From: Rhyzopertha dominica
Lineage: Eukaryota; Arthropoda; Insecta; Coleoptera; Bostrichidae
Length of the DNA stretch: 64,000 nucleotides
Direction of reading: 5' to 3'
NCBI GenBank assembly: GCA_025024175.1
Contig: QCXZ01000137.1
Location: forward strand, 21,886,001 to 21,950,000
Shown here piece after piece: positions 49,180-59,820 of the stretch (position 1 is the stretch's first letter; the number at the start of each line of letters is the position of its first letter). The translations under genes were made by a program, and so were the position numbers. Under the pieces are notes generated by a model, which saw only the letters and a list, made by a program, of their open reading frames with translations, did not search any database and was not told where the DNA came from.

Positions 49180-50509
49180 ATGCGACATAAGAAATCAAAC
49201 TGTATCTACAATGCATGTTACACAGCATTCTTTATGTATAAAATTACTGGTCTAACATCATATTCCATGAATGTAAGGAAACACGCCTTACTACTAAGAA
49301 AATGTGATATTGTTGTAAACATAGTAGTTATTTCATTATTGGTTTCAATTTGTTATATGGGGTGCAGGGAATATTTATCACAAATAAAGAGAGAAGCTGC
49401 TAATGTCACAAACTTTTTCAGCAATTTTGCAGCTTATATTAGTATTGCAGTACAGCTATCGATCTGTGTGGGTTGTCAGATATATTCAAAGAAATTGATA
49501 CGTATTTTCATGGGATTTGAGAATGTGGATATAAAATTTTTACTGTTAATTGAAAACAACGGTTTATATTTCTTAAAGCGACCAACTATGCAAATTATTG
49601 CATGGGTACGCTACATTTTAATTTTTGGTANGACTGTTGTTGAAGCGTCGATAAGAATGCACAACAAAGAACATATCTTACCCTTTTCGCAGTTAANGTT
49701 CNGTAATGCTCGCTTTATCTTAGCAAGTTCATTGTGTTTTTATAACCGTCTATTGTACGAGTCCCAGAAAAGGATGAGCTGCATTAACAATTACATGGAG
49801 TTAATCTTGACTGGGAATAAAAATATATTTTGTATAAAAGCAACAACGAAAGCAAAAGTCGATATCCGTTACAAACTGAAGGAAGTGAGAGATATTTACT
49901 TGAAAATACGCAGCTTGATCGACGAAACGAACTCTGTTTTTCAAATACCTCTACAAGTGAAAATTATTTGGACTTTTGTGTTTATCATTTCTTCTGCCTA
50001 CTTTTCAACTGGGTCTACAACTTCACTTTTTACAAATATCGTTTGGGGACTAAGTACGACAGCAGATTTAGCAAGTGATTTGTATTTGTATGAAGAATTG
50101 GCTAAAGAGGTAATATTTATGAGTTTTTATGAAGTTGTAAAAGTGCTTCAGTTACTAACTTGATGTTGGCAGAACAAGAAAGCGACAGATTTGTATGAAG
50201 AGATTAAACAAACATTTGGAAAATTTGCTACTTCTTACAAAGAGGTATGACAAACTACTATCTAGGGCTTGATATTGACAGTGCCTGTTGCAGATCGAGC
50301 TTTTCTATTTGGAGTCAAGTACCAACGAGTTCACGTTCAAAGTTTGCGGTATGTACGCATTTAATTGGAGTTTGCTAAATGGGGTAAGAAAAATGCTTAA
50401 GGAGGCCTTGAAATGTTACTGAACAATATTTTTTTTCTTATAGATGTTATCTGCCTTAGCAGCTTATATAATCTGTATAAAACAATTCAAATCTATGTAC
50501 AATCAATAA
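49180..50509 (+). CDS. Gustatory receptor GrD (complete, 4 exons)
   Basis: Insect gustatory receptor, 7tm_7 family. Exons 49180-50109, 50173-50244, 50294-50383 and 50444-50509, all phase 0, 385 residues. The introns are very short (50-63 bp), unlike GrA. It begins MRHKKSNCIYNACYTAFF and has MYKITGLTSYSM, the GR N-terminal motif. Exon 3 carries FKVCGMYAFNWSLLNG. The last exon reads AYIICIKQF, a variant of TYhhhhhQF with A for T and K for a hydrophobic residue. Three single-base ambiguities (49631, 49697, 49702) mask residues but do not break the frame. It starts only 370 bp after the GrC/shared terminal exon. Diverged from GrA-C, so an older duplicate. Confidence 0.87.
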
Positions 50510-50603
50510 ATTTTCGATTTTCTGTTATATTATTTTGAATTTATACCGTTTCACAATTCAAATTTACATATGTATATTTTACCTTTGGAAATTTTCCACT
50601 GTT

Positions 50604-50981
50604 ATGAATAAATCGAACACAGTAGGCTTAAACATGGGTACAGAAATAATTCACACTGAAATCACTATAAACGTGCCTAAACTATCGAATGCTCTCAACA
50701 GTACAATACAAGAATTTCAAATACAACCTAAAGTTTCGAAAATGGGGACTATAAACCATTATAAAACTAAATTTGTACCCATTAAGAAAAATATAAGTAA
50801 TGATAAATGGTTTCTTGAAAATAAGACCGACAGGTATGAGTTGTGGATAGGCAAGTGCAAGATGCTGGATACTGGACAACAAGCGACAGACGAAACCTGC
50901 TTGGGATTCAGTAGCGGATCCGGAGTTCCTTTGTGGAGGGGTCAATTATACATAAAGCAAATAAGAACCTCTAAAAATTAA
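50604..50981 (+). CDS. Unrecognised 125-aa ORF
   Basis: Open frame from ATG 50604 (an upstream in-frame ATG at 50535 is less likely, as its text looks like AT-rich leader) to TAA at 50979-50981. The product is polar and basic, with no signal peptide or membrane segment. The C-terminal third is rich in G, W and C (DRYELWIGKCKMLD, CLGFSSGSGVPLWRGQLYIK) and looks like real protein, not random translation. It starts 95 bp after the GrD stop on the same strand. It could be a small single-exon gene, a terminal exon of a larger gene, or transposon-derived. Function unknown. Confidence 0.4.
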   Translation: MNKSNTVGLNMGTEIIHTEITINVPKLSNALNSTIQEFQIQPKVSKMGTINHYKTKFVPIKKNISNDKWFLENKTDRYELWIGKCKMLDTGQQATDETCLGFSSGSGVPLWRGQLYIKQIRTSKN

Positions 50982-51329
50982 AACAAAATTTATTAGTTGT
51001 ACATGCTTTTAGTGCTAGTAGTAAGAAATTATAGAGAATCAATCCTTCTTGTTTTTTTATTTCTTGAAAAATTACCAATTATATCTAAAACTATAATGTG
51101 AATAATTCGACGTATCCTTACTTCAGTGTTTGAGTAGGCCCTGCGCTAGGTATTTTGCTGCCAGTAGAGAATACTAAATTTGCAGTTTTTTTTTGTAAAA
51201 AGAACGAAAAGAGGCAAATTTTAAAATAAGTGAATTTTTAAAATCTAAACCAATCACATACCCCAATTTAAGGTATTGTCATAGTTACTGGGTTGATTTT
51301 TGCTAATATCAACTTTAAAAAAGAGAATA

Positions 51330-51850
51330 TTAACCGACCCATTGTGATTAAAGCTTTCACGGCAGGAGTTCATACCGGCAGATGATTCTGGGTAAGTTCA
51401 CAGTGCTTATGGTGATTTGCCTTCGCTGACGTTTCGCCTATTGCTAAGGGGAGCATCTCCAGAGTCGTGTTCAGCGTGGATGTAATTGTCTCCAAACAAA
51501 CACATGGGTATTTACATGGTCATCCCTGATTGGCGGAGTCGCGACACTTGACCGCGGCAGATCACTCAGTCGATATTCACTTGGCGTTGTTCCTTATAAA
51601 AATGGTATCCATGTCCTATTTATTTTCAATGTTTCCTCCTTGCAGTTGAAGTTTTCTTGGTGTTTGTAGATCTCAATAGCTTCACGTTGTAGGCGAGCAT
51701 AGTAGTGTTTGGCAGTATCAAGAAGCCTTGTATGGGCGAAGTTAATATTAGGTCCCTGTTGGAGAGCATACTCTGCAATAGCAGATCTCTCAGTTTGCCT
51801 AAAAGGCGGCAGCAACTCTCGTGTCTCTTCAATTCAGATCATCATCTTAG
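51330..51850 (-). pseudogene. Penelope-like element, C-terminal fragment
   Basis: Minus-strand frames contain RSAIAEYALQQG and, downstream, HYYARLQREAIEIYKH, the end of the GIY-YIG region of Penelope-like elements. The following non-coding stretch, with a gactctggagatgctcccc...aggcgaaacgtcagcg motif, is typical of insect PLE/LINE 3' ends. 5'-truncated; a GC-richer island in AT-rich DNA. Confidence 0.55.
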
Positions 51851-51909
51851 GCAAAAAAGGGACGTCAATCGACATTTATTTACGCAGATAGAACAATTAT
51901 TATAGTGTT

Positions 51910-52620
51910 CCTATTTTTATATTAGCATGAATATTATTACACGATAAGGTTTTATTGAAAAAGTACTTAAATATGATCTATAAACGTTAATTATTGTAAA
52001 ATGTACAATCATCATCTGTACATCATCTGCATAATTTAATGTTATATGTAAGATGCACGTACGCCCTATATAATATTTTCGTGTGCGGAATACTATATTA
52101 TTTAAAAATGTTTCAATATAAAGTGACACCTACACCAGCAGAGTTCAACCAAAGGTTTTGCGCAGTGTTCGCTGCTAAGAAGGGAGATCGATATGTTATT
52201 ATGAGCACTAGGTGGCAGTAGCAGAACTACATTGCATTGTTTTAATGTAAGTTAATACAGTTTTATTAAAATATTTTAATATCGATGCCTTTTAAGAATG
52301 TTATAATAATAATGTAATATATGTCAAAATCCGTTAGTACTTATATGTTAACACCTTAAAGAATTACAATAACCTAGGCATTTTGGTAAGCAGTGGCCTA
52401 ATTATCAAAAGCACAAATGTAAATGCTAGTTTACACGTTTTTTAAAGTAAATATTCATCTATTGGCAAAAACAAAAACAAATTTTATATACAATAAAATT
52501 TTTGCACAAATACTTGGTGTAACCTTCCTGTTTTTAAACGAGTGATAATTACTTTGTGACGGTGCATAAATGTTACTTTTGCTGTAGACTGTTCAAACAA
52601 TTCCATGTAGATTGAACTAT
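51910..52620. other. Unassigned AT-rich DNA
   Basis: No coding or structural feature recognised. Confidence 0.4.
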
Positions 52621-52628
52621 GCTGAAAT

Positions 52629-53371
52629 CAGTGATGGGCGTTTACGCGTAAATTATAATTTTCTATATTACCCGCGTAGAAAATGTAGATAAAGCATTTT
52701 CGCTTTTTTTTTGGAGTAGAAAATATGAGACGAGTATATTATGGCTATTGTATATTAAGTGTATTGTGGAAATTATGTTGTTCCAATTTCCTTGTTTCAC
52801 GAGCCAATTCTTTAAATTTTTTAAAGCAGTACAGTTTTTTATATATTTATATTACAAGTTTGCATAATTTATTTTAGTAGATCATTAGAGTACCCAACGG
52901 TTTTCACTTCTTTGGGACAAAACATGCGTTTCGAAGTCTTTTTCTCTACGAGTATATTAGGTAGCATATGAAATCGTCCGTCTTCTTCCGTTTATAGATA
53001 AGAAAGATAATAAAATCATAGTTTACAGTCATTTATGAACCCATTTAACCGATTGTGGGCTCCAAAACACGCCTGTGCCTTCTGGCCTTAACAACTGTAT
53101 GCCGAAACAAGTTATTGTTGTTTAACGTGTGTCTAGTTATTTTAATTACAACGTAGTATTTTGTTTAGTTAGGAAACAACAAAAATAATAATATACAAAA
53201 TAATACTGTCATTTGAGGCATATGGAGCTGTTAAATTTGCTAAATATTACTATTGCGCTGTTTATCTACATAATATTATTTTCTACAGTAGACTTTGAAA
53301 GTAGAATATTACATAGTTTACGCGTAGATAATAGCGTAATCTACATGGAGTATTCTACGCGCCCATCGCTG
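52629..53371. mobile_element. hAT-like MITE with perfect 8-bp target duplication (second)
   Basis: 743-bp element with ends cagtgatgggcg and cgcccatcgctg (one mismatch in 12), flanked by gctgaaat at 52621-52628 and 53372-53379. The subterminal regions repeat tacgcgta/gtagaaaat motifs in both orientations. No transposase. A different family from 44412-45300. Confidence 0.82.
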
Positions 53372-53479
53372 GCTGAAATGTAGATAGAACTATAATTATA
53401 GAAAATAAATGGTCAGTATACATACTTTTGGAAGCACTTAAGGAGTTGGGGGTGGCCCTTTGTTCTCGCTCCAGCATAA

Positions 53480-54312
<833 letters not shown>

Positions 54313-55318
54313 TAGTTAGTGCGGCAACCTTCAACTTTCCAATATTTATTATATCAGGGACTTGTAACTAAAGGTTTTTCGTTAGAAACCATGTAGAGTA
54401 AATGGCGACACCTAAGCTCAAAATCGCAAAAAATAGTGCATCTGAAGTGAACTGCTGTGCTGTCTCAAATTAGATTAAATTCGAGTCGTTCTAATTATGC
54501 AAACTGTTGAGTNTCCAATTCCTGAATCGATCCCGTTCATTGCCCGCTTATCTGGTCCCGGCTGCAATAAGATAGAAATCTTGATGGGATGGTGAGATCC
54601 CAAATGGAAGTGTTTAGGNTTTTACAGCAAAGTAATTTTCATTGTTGGCGCGTCGTTTGTTTGGTTGCCNCGGTGTTTTCGGCAATACGTGTTGCATGAA
54701 GATAGGTGAATCCGACACGAGCGCTTGTATTAGATTTAAAACGTAATGGGGTTTGCGTTATTCAGACACAATAGAATCTCACCCCGTCTTTAAGCATTTA
54801 GTTTGCCGAAAGCGTAAACGCGCCGTACAATGTTTGAACGACTGCTCAGGGTAGCAATNGCAATAGAGGGAGCCTGTAATTTCAGACGTCGCTTTTGAGC
54901 AGTTCACGTGGGGTTAGAGCTTCAGAGTGGTTCTTAGCTGGCAGATTCTAATGGCTTTAACCTGGATGATGTTCATTTGGCGGGTGGCGAGAAAGCTGTC
55001 TCGACGGGTTGCTGTTTATATAAATTATTCGAATAGATTACCTTGTTTGGAAACATATAAAAAAGGGTCGATTGTGTAACGCATAAAATTTAAAATAAGA
55101 GGTATTTGCAAAAATTGAAAAAAAAACCACCCTAAAACAGGCAATTTAAAAAGAACACAACAGTCTAGTCAGTTACCATGACGTAATTAAATGTTTTTTA
55201 AAAAATAAAACCATATGCGTTTTCGTGTAATTTGAGCCCTTATTATTTAAGGAATTCAACCATTATGTAATATGGCATAAAAAGCAATAAAAATGGGCAC
55301 AAATGGAAAAATAGTTAT
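54313..55318. other. Unassigned flank with ambiguous bases
   Basis: Contains several single N calls. No gene or repeat structure recognised. Confidence 0.4.
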
Positions 55319-57794
55319 TTAACCCTCAACTGCATAGGTTCGGAAATGTACTTATTCTGCATAGGTTGGGTCCGATGGACCCATATTTTAAAATATTAAT
55401 GTTTTTATTGATAAGGGCATTTTAATGAATGATTGCTATTTTATTATTCAAATCTGATTGAAATAAAACATATTGAGATATATTTTAAAACAATTTATTA
55501 GAAACTTTTTAAAAATAAACATGAAAATTGTTATTCGCTTTTACACCGTACACAGATAATCGTTTTTTCGCTATGTTCGCCACAAACGTTATTGCCACAT
55601 TGACCACAGACTGTTTTCGATTTTCTATGAATTTTAGAAGGGCAAATGTAGCACCTGCCCTTGTGACCCTCTTCAGCATTTCTTCTATTTTGGTCAGATC
55701 TTGAGGCAACTGGAACGCCACATGATTCAATCGTATTCTTTATTTCGTTGCTTAGATGTATATTTTCAGATCTTCTTTCCATATTTGTTTGTGTTAGTTG
55801 GTAAGACAATTCTTGTAGAAAAATTTTCCGTCGTGCTTTGTTATTTTTCTGCCAATCCGGATGCAGAGCCAACCATATAACCAGTGCATTATAAGCTCCA
55901 ATGTCTAACGTATTAAAAAATACCACCATCGGCCATCTTTTAGTTTTTCTTTTTGATGAATATGTTCTTACTAACTTATCTAAGTTATCAACACCTCCTT
56001 TAGTGGCGTTATAATCTAAAATAATCTCTGGTTTTTTATGTTCTTCCTGAGATATAACGCTATCTTGGTGCATCGTTGACAACAAAATAACTGCCCTGTT
56101 TTTTTTGGGCACATACGAGCAAAGTGTATTGTCATTATCAAATCCAAAAATTGTAGATAATACTTCTCTTTGTCTTGATGGTAACNTTTCTTGAGGCACG
56201 AATGNTTTATTATGTCTCACAGTGCCAATAATAGTAGTATTTTGTTGTAACAGATTTTTCGCTAATTCGTAATCGGTAAATAAATTGTCGAATGTTATAT
56301 TTCTGCCACAATTGTATAAATGTTTACACAGGTCATTGACGACTCTTGGTCCTTGTTTTTTCTCGCTGATGTCATTTTGTTTTCCGCAATAAAGCTGCAA
56401 GTTTATACAATAACTGTTGACTGCATCCGCTGCTACCCAGAACTTTAAACCATATTTTCCAGGTTTAGATGGTATGTATGTCTTGACATTTTTTCCCCGA
56501 CCTCGCCATAAATACAACTGCTCGTCTACTGTAATTTGCAGATTCGGTATATAGCTTTTCTTGCAATTTTCTGTGAATAAATTCAAGTAATCTGAAATTA
56601 GAGCGAGCTTATCGACTGATTTTCTTTCTTCTCGTGTCGTTTCGTCATCAAATCTCATGCATCTAAGGATTTCTTCAAATCTGTTCACTGACATTGTTAC
56701 TCTAAAACGAGGAAGACCGACGTCTTTGTCCCATAATTCTCTCGTGTCTTGTCCTCTTGAATGAAAAACTCCTGCTAGAAGGCACAAACCGATTACAGCG
56801 TCCAATTCTATTTCATCAAATTGTTTCCATTTTTCTTTGTACAGATTTAGTCCTTTTTCGTTGGTATGTAATATTATCATTTGTTTCATAGCTGGCGATA
56901 TAAATAATTCGAAAGCTTCTTTCAGTGTTGCAGGATTGATTCCAGCAGTTGGCCTTCCAGGATTATTGAGCCTACTAATATTGTGGCTAAGAGTTTTTCT
57001 TTTGGGTCTAGATAGAAACTTTTTCCACTGAATTTTTCCATCTTTTGAGTACATAATCTTCTGTAAATTGGCAAGTGGTATGTTATCTTCTGGATCTTCA
57101 TCAGATTCAATATCCATTTCTATGTTGTTAGTCCTACATGTATCTTCCTCATCCTTCTCTGTAATTGCTTCCACCAGCATATTTTCAACATCTAAAAATT
57201 TCAATAAAAGAATCTGGTTACAAATTTTTTGATGATAATAATTACTTTCTCCTTCGCTATCATCTTCTATGTCACTGTCACTGTTTCCTGATGCATCATA
57301 ATTATTGTCAGTTTCATTGGTACATTCTTCAAGTAACTGCAGAAATTCACCGCGTGAAAATCCAGGTGCTAATTTGATAAAATCCATTTTGACACACGGC
57401 ACAACATACGACTACCACAGTAGTGACAGTAGTGAACTACTGATTTCAATCGGTTACCGGTTCCGCAATATAATTCCAGGAAAATTAAAGCAAGCTCTGA
57501 ACAGTCTAGAATCTTAGCGAAGAAGTACAGTCGATACAAAAAAAAATAAATGAAGCGAATTTTATACTTAATCTGCATGGGTTGGGTCCAGCGGACCAAA
57601 TTGAAGATTTTCGAGTCAATAAATAATTAAAGATGCGTTCTAAAGATTTTCGCACTATATATGATACATCGGCAAACATTTAGGAATACATATAAATTTA
57701 TTTGGATTTTTTAAGTCATAAATAAAAATTGTATTGCAAGTTATAGGTGACGTTGGGTCCGTTAGACCCACACCTATGCAGATGAGGGTTTTAA
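55319..57794 (-). mobile_element. piggyBac-like transposon, near intact
   Basis: Ends ccctcaactgcatagg (55323-55338) and cctatgcagatgaggg (57773-57788) are inverted with one mismatch. TTAA flanks at 55319-55322 and 57791-57794; two extra T bases lie between the right end and its TTAA. Subterminal palindromes GGGTCCnnnnGACCC-like occur at 55368-55382, 57585-57597 and 57755-57769, possible transposase binding sites. The transposase gene fills most of the element. Confidence 0.88.
55531..57402 (-). CDS. piggyBac transposase, 623 aa
   Basis: DDD-type cut-and-paste transposase that inserts at TTAA. Acidic N-terminus (~residues 20-110), then the DDE_Tnp_1_7 domain. The catalytic aspartates are visible in KFWVAADAV, NITFDNLFTDYEL and KGGVDNLDKLV, and the tryptophan that follows in KRWPM. 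The C-terminus (~residues 580-623) is a cysteine-rich zinc-binding domain (CYICPSK, CGQCGNNVCGEH, CVRC) that in piggyBac binds the element ends. Length is typical. Two masked residues come from single N calls near 56186 and 56205; no stop or frameshift. A second ATG at 57387 is an alternative start. The open frame and intact ends imply a young insertion. Confidence 0.92.
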   Translation of the reverse strand: MPCVKMDFIKLAPGFSRGEFLQLLEECTNETDNNYDASGNSDSDIEDDSEGESNYYHQKICNQILLLKFLDVENMLVEAITEKDEEDTCRTNNIEMDIESDEDPEDNIPLANLQKIMYSKDGKIQWKKFLSRPKRKTLSHNISRLNNPGRPTAGINPATLKEAFELFISPAMKQMIILHTNEKGLNLYKEKWKQFDEIELDAVIGLCLLAGVFHSRGQDTRELWDKDVGLPRFRVTMSVNRFEEILRCMRFDDETTREERKSVDKLALISDYLNLFTENCKKSYIPNLQITVDEQLYLWRGRGKNVKTYIPSKPGKYGLKFWVAADAVNSYCINLQLYCGKQNDISEKKQGPRVVNDLCKHLYNCGRNITFDNLFTDYELAKNLLQQNTTIIGTVRHNKXFVPQEXLPSRQREVLSTIFGFDNDNTLCSYVPKKNRAVILLSTMHQDSVISQEEHKKPEIILDYNATKGGVDNLDKLVRTYSSKRKTKRWPMVVFFNTLDIGAYNALVIWLALHPDWQKNNKARRKIFLQELSYQLTQTNMERRSENIHLSNEIKNTIESCGVPVASRSDQNRRNAEEGHKGRCYICPSKIHRKSKTVCGQCGNNVCGEHSEKTIICVRCKSE

Positions 57795-57994
57795 CATGTG
57801 CAATACAGTTNCATTGAAAAAAATTTTGGGTGGTCTGTCTTCGATACACCCCTACTATTAAGATGAACACGTCTGATGCACTATNGAAAGGGTTATTTAT
57901 AATATTATTAATGCGTTAATGTCGACATGTTATTGGTTCAATACTCTCAGACTAGCTGATGTAGACCCCTTTCGCTGGGTCAGTATTTCTGGGC

Positions 57995-58510
57995 AGTCAG
58001 GAGACGGTTTCGGCAACGTGTCACATCCAAGAGTTCTTTCATCTTCTATTAAATGTTCTAGAATGTTTCATGACATTCTCGAGATATAGATTTTCGACAT
58101 TCCCACCACAAGACGGTGACGGCGATATGTTACACTTAGGGGTTCTTTCGTCTGCCGAAGAATTTTCTACAATGCTCCCCGAAAGGCCGCCTCTGGTTAC
58201 ACATAGGGGTTTATTCCTTCTTTCGTCTGCTGATGAACTATCCAGAATGTTCCGTGAGCTTCTCGAAACGTCGGCTTTCAGTTTTTCTAACGCAAGATAA
58301 TTTCGGCAATGTGCCAGCCACACTCGCGAGACAGTTTCGGCAGACTGCCACACTTGGGGATCCTCTTGTTTTCTATCGAATTTTCACGAATATTCTATGA
58401 CATTCTCAAAATATCAAACGTTCCGCTTTCCAGAATGTTCTATAAACTTCTCGAAAGGTCGATTTTCGATTATTCCACCGCGAGACGGTTTCGGAAAACT
58501 GCCCCAATTT
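57995..58510. repeat. Degenerate tandem repeat with five HSE-like arrays
   Basis: Diverged units share gagac.gtttcggcaa, aggggttctttcgtctgc and a cgaaacgtcg-type segment (starts near 57999, 58109, 58291, 58325 and 58480). Each carries GAA/TTC triplets alternating at exact 5-bp steps: 58056-58083, 58160-58182, 58245-58267, 58388-58410 and 58433-58455. Three to five of each array's triplets fit the heat-shock-factor consensus. No TATA box or chaperone gene is adjacent. Confidence 0.6.
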
Positions 58511-58559
58511 CAATTTTCTCTGGTAAGGAGAATATCCTCAGGTTAAATCCACCCACACA

Positions 58560-59768
58560 TTTAAAGAAGTCGCTTATTCTACTTTTGTACTTAAGGCACT
58601 ATTTATACAGACATAATACCTATTGGCACGGCTGGATGACACTTTTTAAATAGTACGGAACAAAATTCACATTACATACAGAAGTAGGCACCCAGCGGTC
58701 ACACGAGTCGCGCATACCGTGGAAACATGCGTGACTGATAAGAGTTGGGTCGTTGATGACTAAGTCGTTCAAACTGAACAACTCATGCCTTGATTCGTTT
58801 AATTCACCTCACAGTTAATGAATTACCGTCGTTCGTGCGTCGTTCATTGTTGACGGTTGACGAGACGACGCCCATAGATAAGAGAGTTAGTTGTAGTTGG
58901 TTGTATATAGACGGCAACTCGAGATACACAGTTAACAGCGCNTTTCGCGACTGGTCACTGAACTAAAAACAAATGCGCGCGGAATTTGAATACCATATTN
59001 TTTCGCCACTTACTGTTTTCATTTTTTTTACATTTTAAAGGAATAAAGGACTAATTTCTTAGATAGCTTTATTACTGAAAAAGAAACCTGGCTGACAAAC
59101 ATGCCGCAGTTGGTAAACAAGCCATAGGTTCATCAGTTTCCATTGCTTCCACGTGTTCTTCACATATCCTGGTACAAACAGCTGACCAGGAATGGCATCG
59201 ACTTTCAAATTTGTCGGTTATTGTAGGTCGCAAAGGTCTGTTCCCCGCTAAAGTGCCCTTCACAAATTTTCTTACTTCTTTTTATTACAGCCAAATCCGA
59301 GTTGAAGAAGTCTTCATTATTTGGGAATCTATGGAATGTAATTTCTTTCTTCGCCCTCCTTTCATCTACAGCCAGAAACCATACATGTCCGAACCATAAT
59401 TGATGATTTTATGTCCAATAACAGGTTTGATTTAATATAAATTAAATCAGTACTTATCACTGTATATTATACTTAACTGTACACCCACACCAGAACGGCT
59501 GTAAGTCGCACAATTCACCGTCAAAATTTGACAGACTACATAAAAAAAAGCGCCAACTACTTGGTATTCCTCGAAAAAACGACGGCAACGCTACTCTCGA
59601 CTGGTCACTAAACTACTACAGTGTTGCCAGCGTTTGACGACGCCGACGTGACGAGAGCACAGCATATTTATGTGCTGTGACGAGAAATTGCTGTCACTTA
59701 ATTCGCGATCCATAAGAACAATTGTTAAAGACATGAACCGCCAGTGTTTTGAATTTCGTGAGTTTCCG
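58560..59768. other. Unassigned DNA with short internal duplication
   Basis: cgactggtcact.aact occurs at about 58947 and 59598, each preceded by gacggcaac-like text, so part of this block is duplicated. The minus ORF 59072-59263 (63 aa) has no recognised domain. Confidence 0.4.
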
Positions 59769-59820
59769 TCAGTTATCGGTTGCACGCGCGTTCACAAGTT
59801 CTCCTTAGCATGTAAGTGAG
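59690..59820 (+). promoter_or_regulatory. Possible promoter and first non-coding exon
   Basis: An arthropod-type initiator TCAGTT (59769-59774) sits in a CpG-richer patch and is followed ~40 bp on by a consensus donor (gcat|gtaagt, 59812). This would start a plus-strand transcript with a non-coding first exon. No downstream exon was recognised, so it is a weak prediction. Confidence 0.2.

Noticed and set aside
27783..50509. Receptor cluster as odorant receptors (7tm_6)
   Set aside because: The TYhhhhhQF-type C-terminus, the N-terminal PYSL/PYQL motif and three short phase-0 C-terminal exons point to gustatory receptors.
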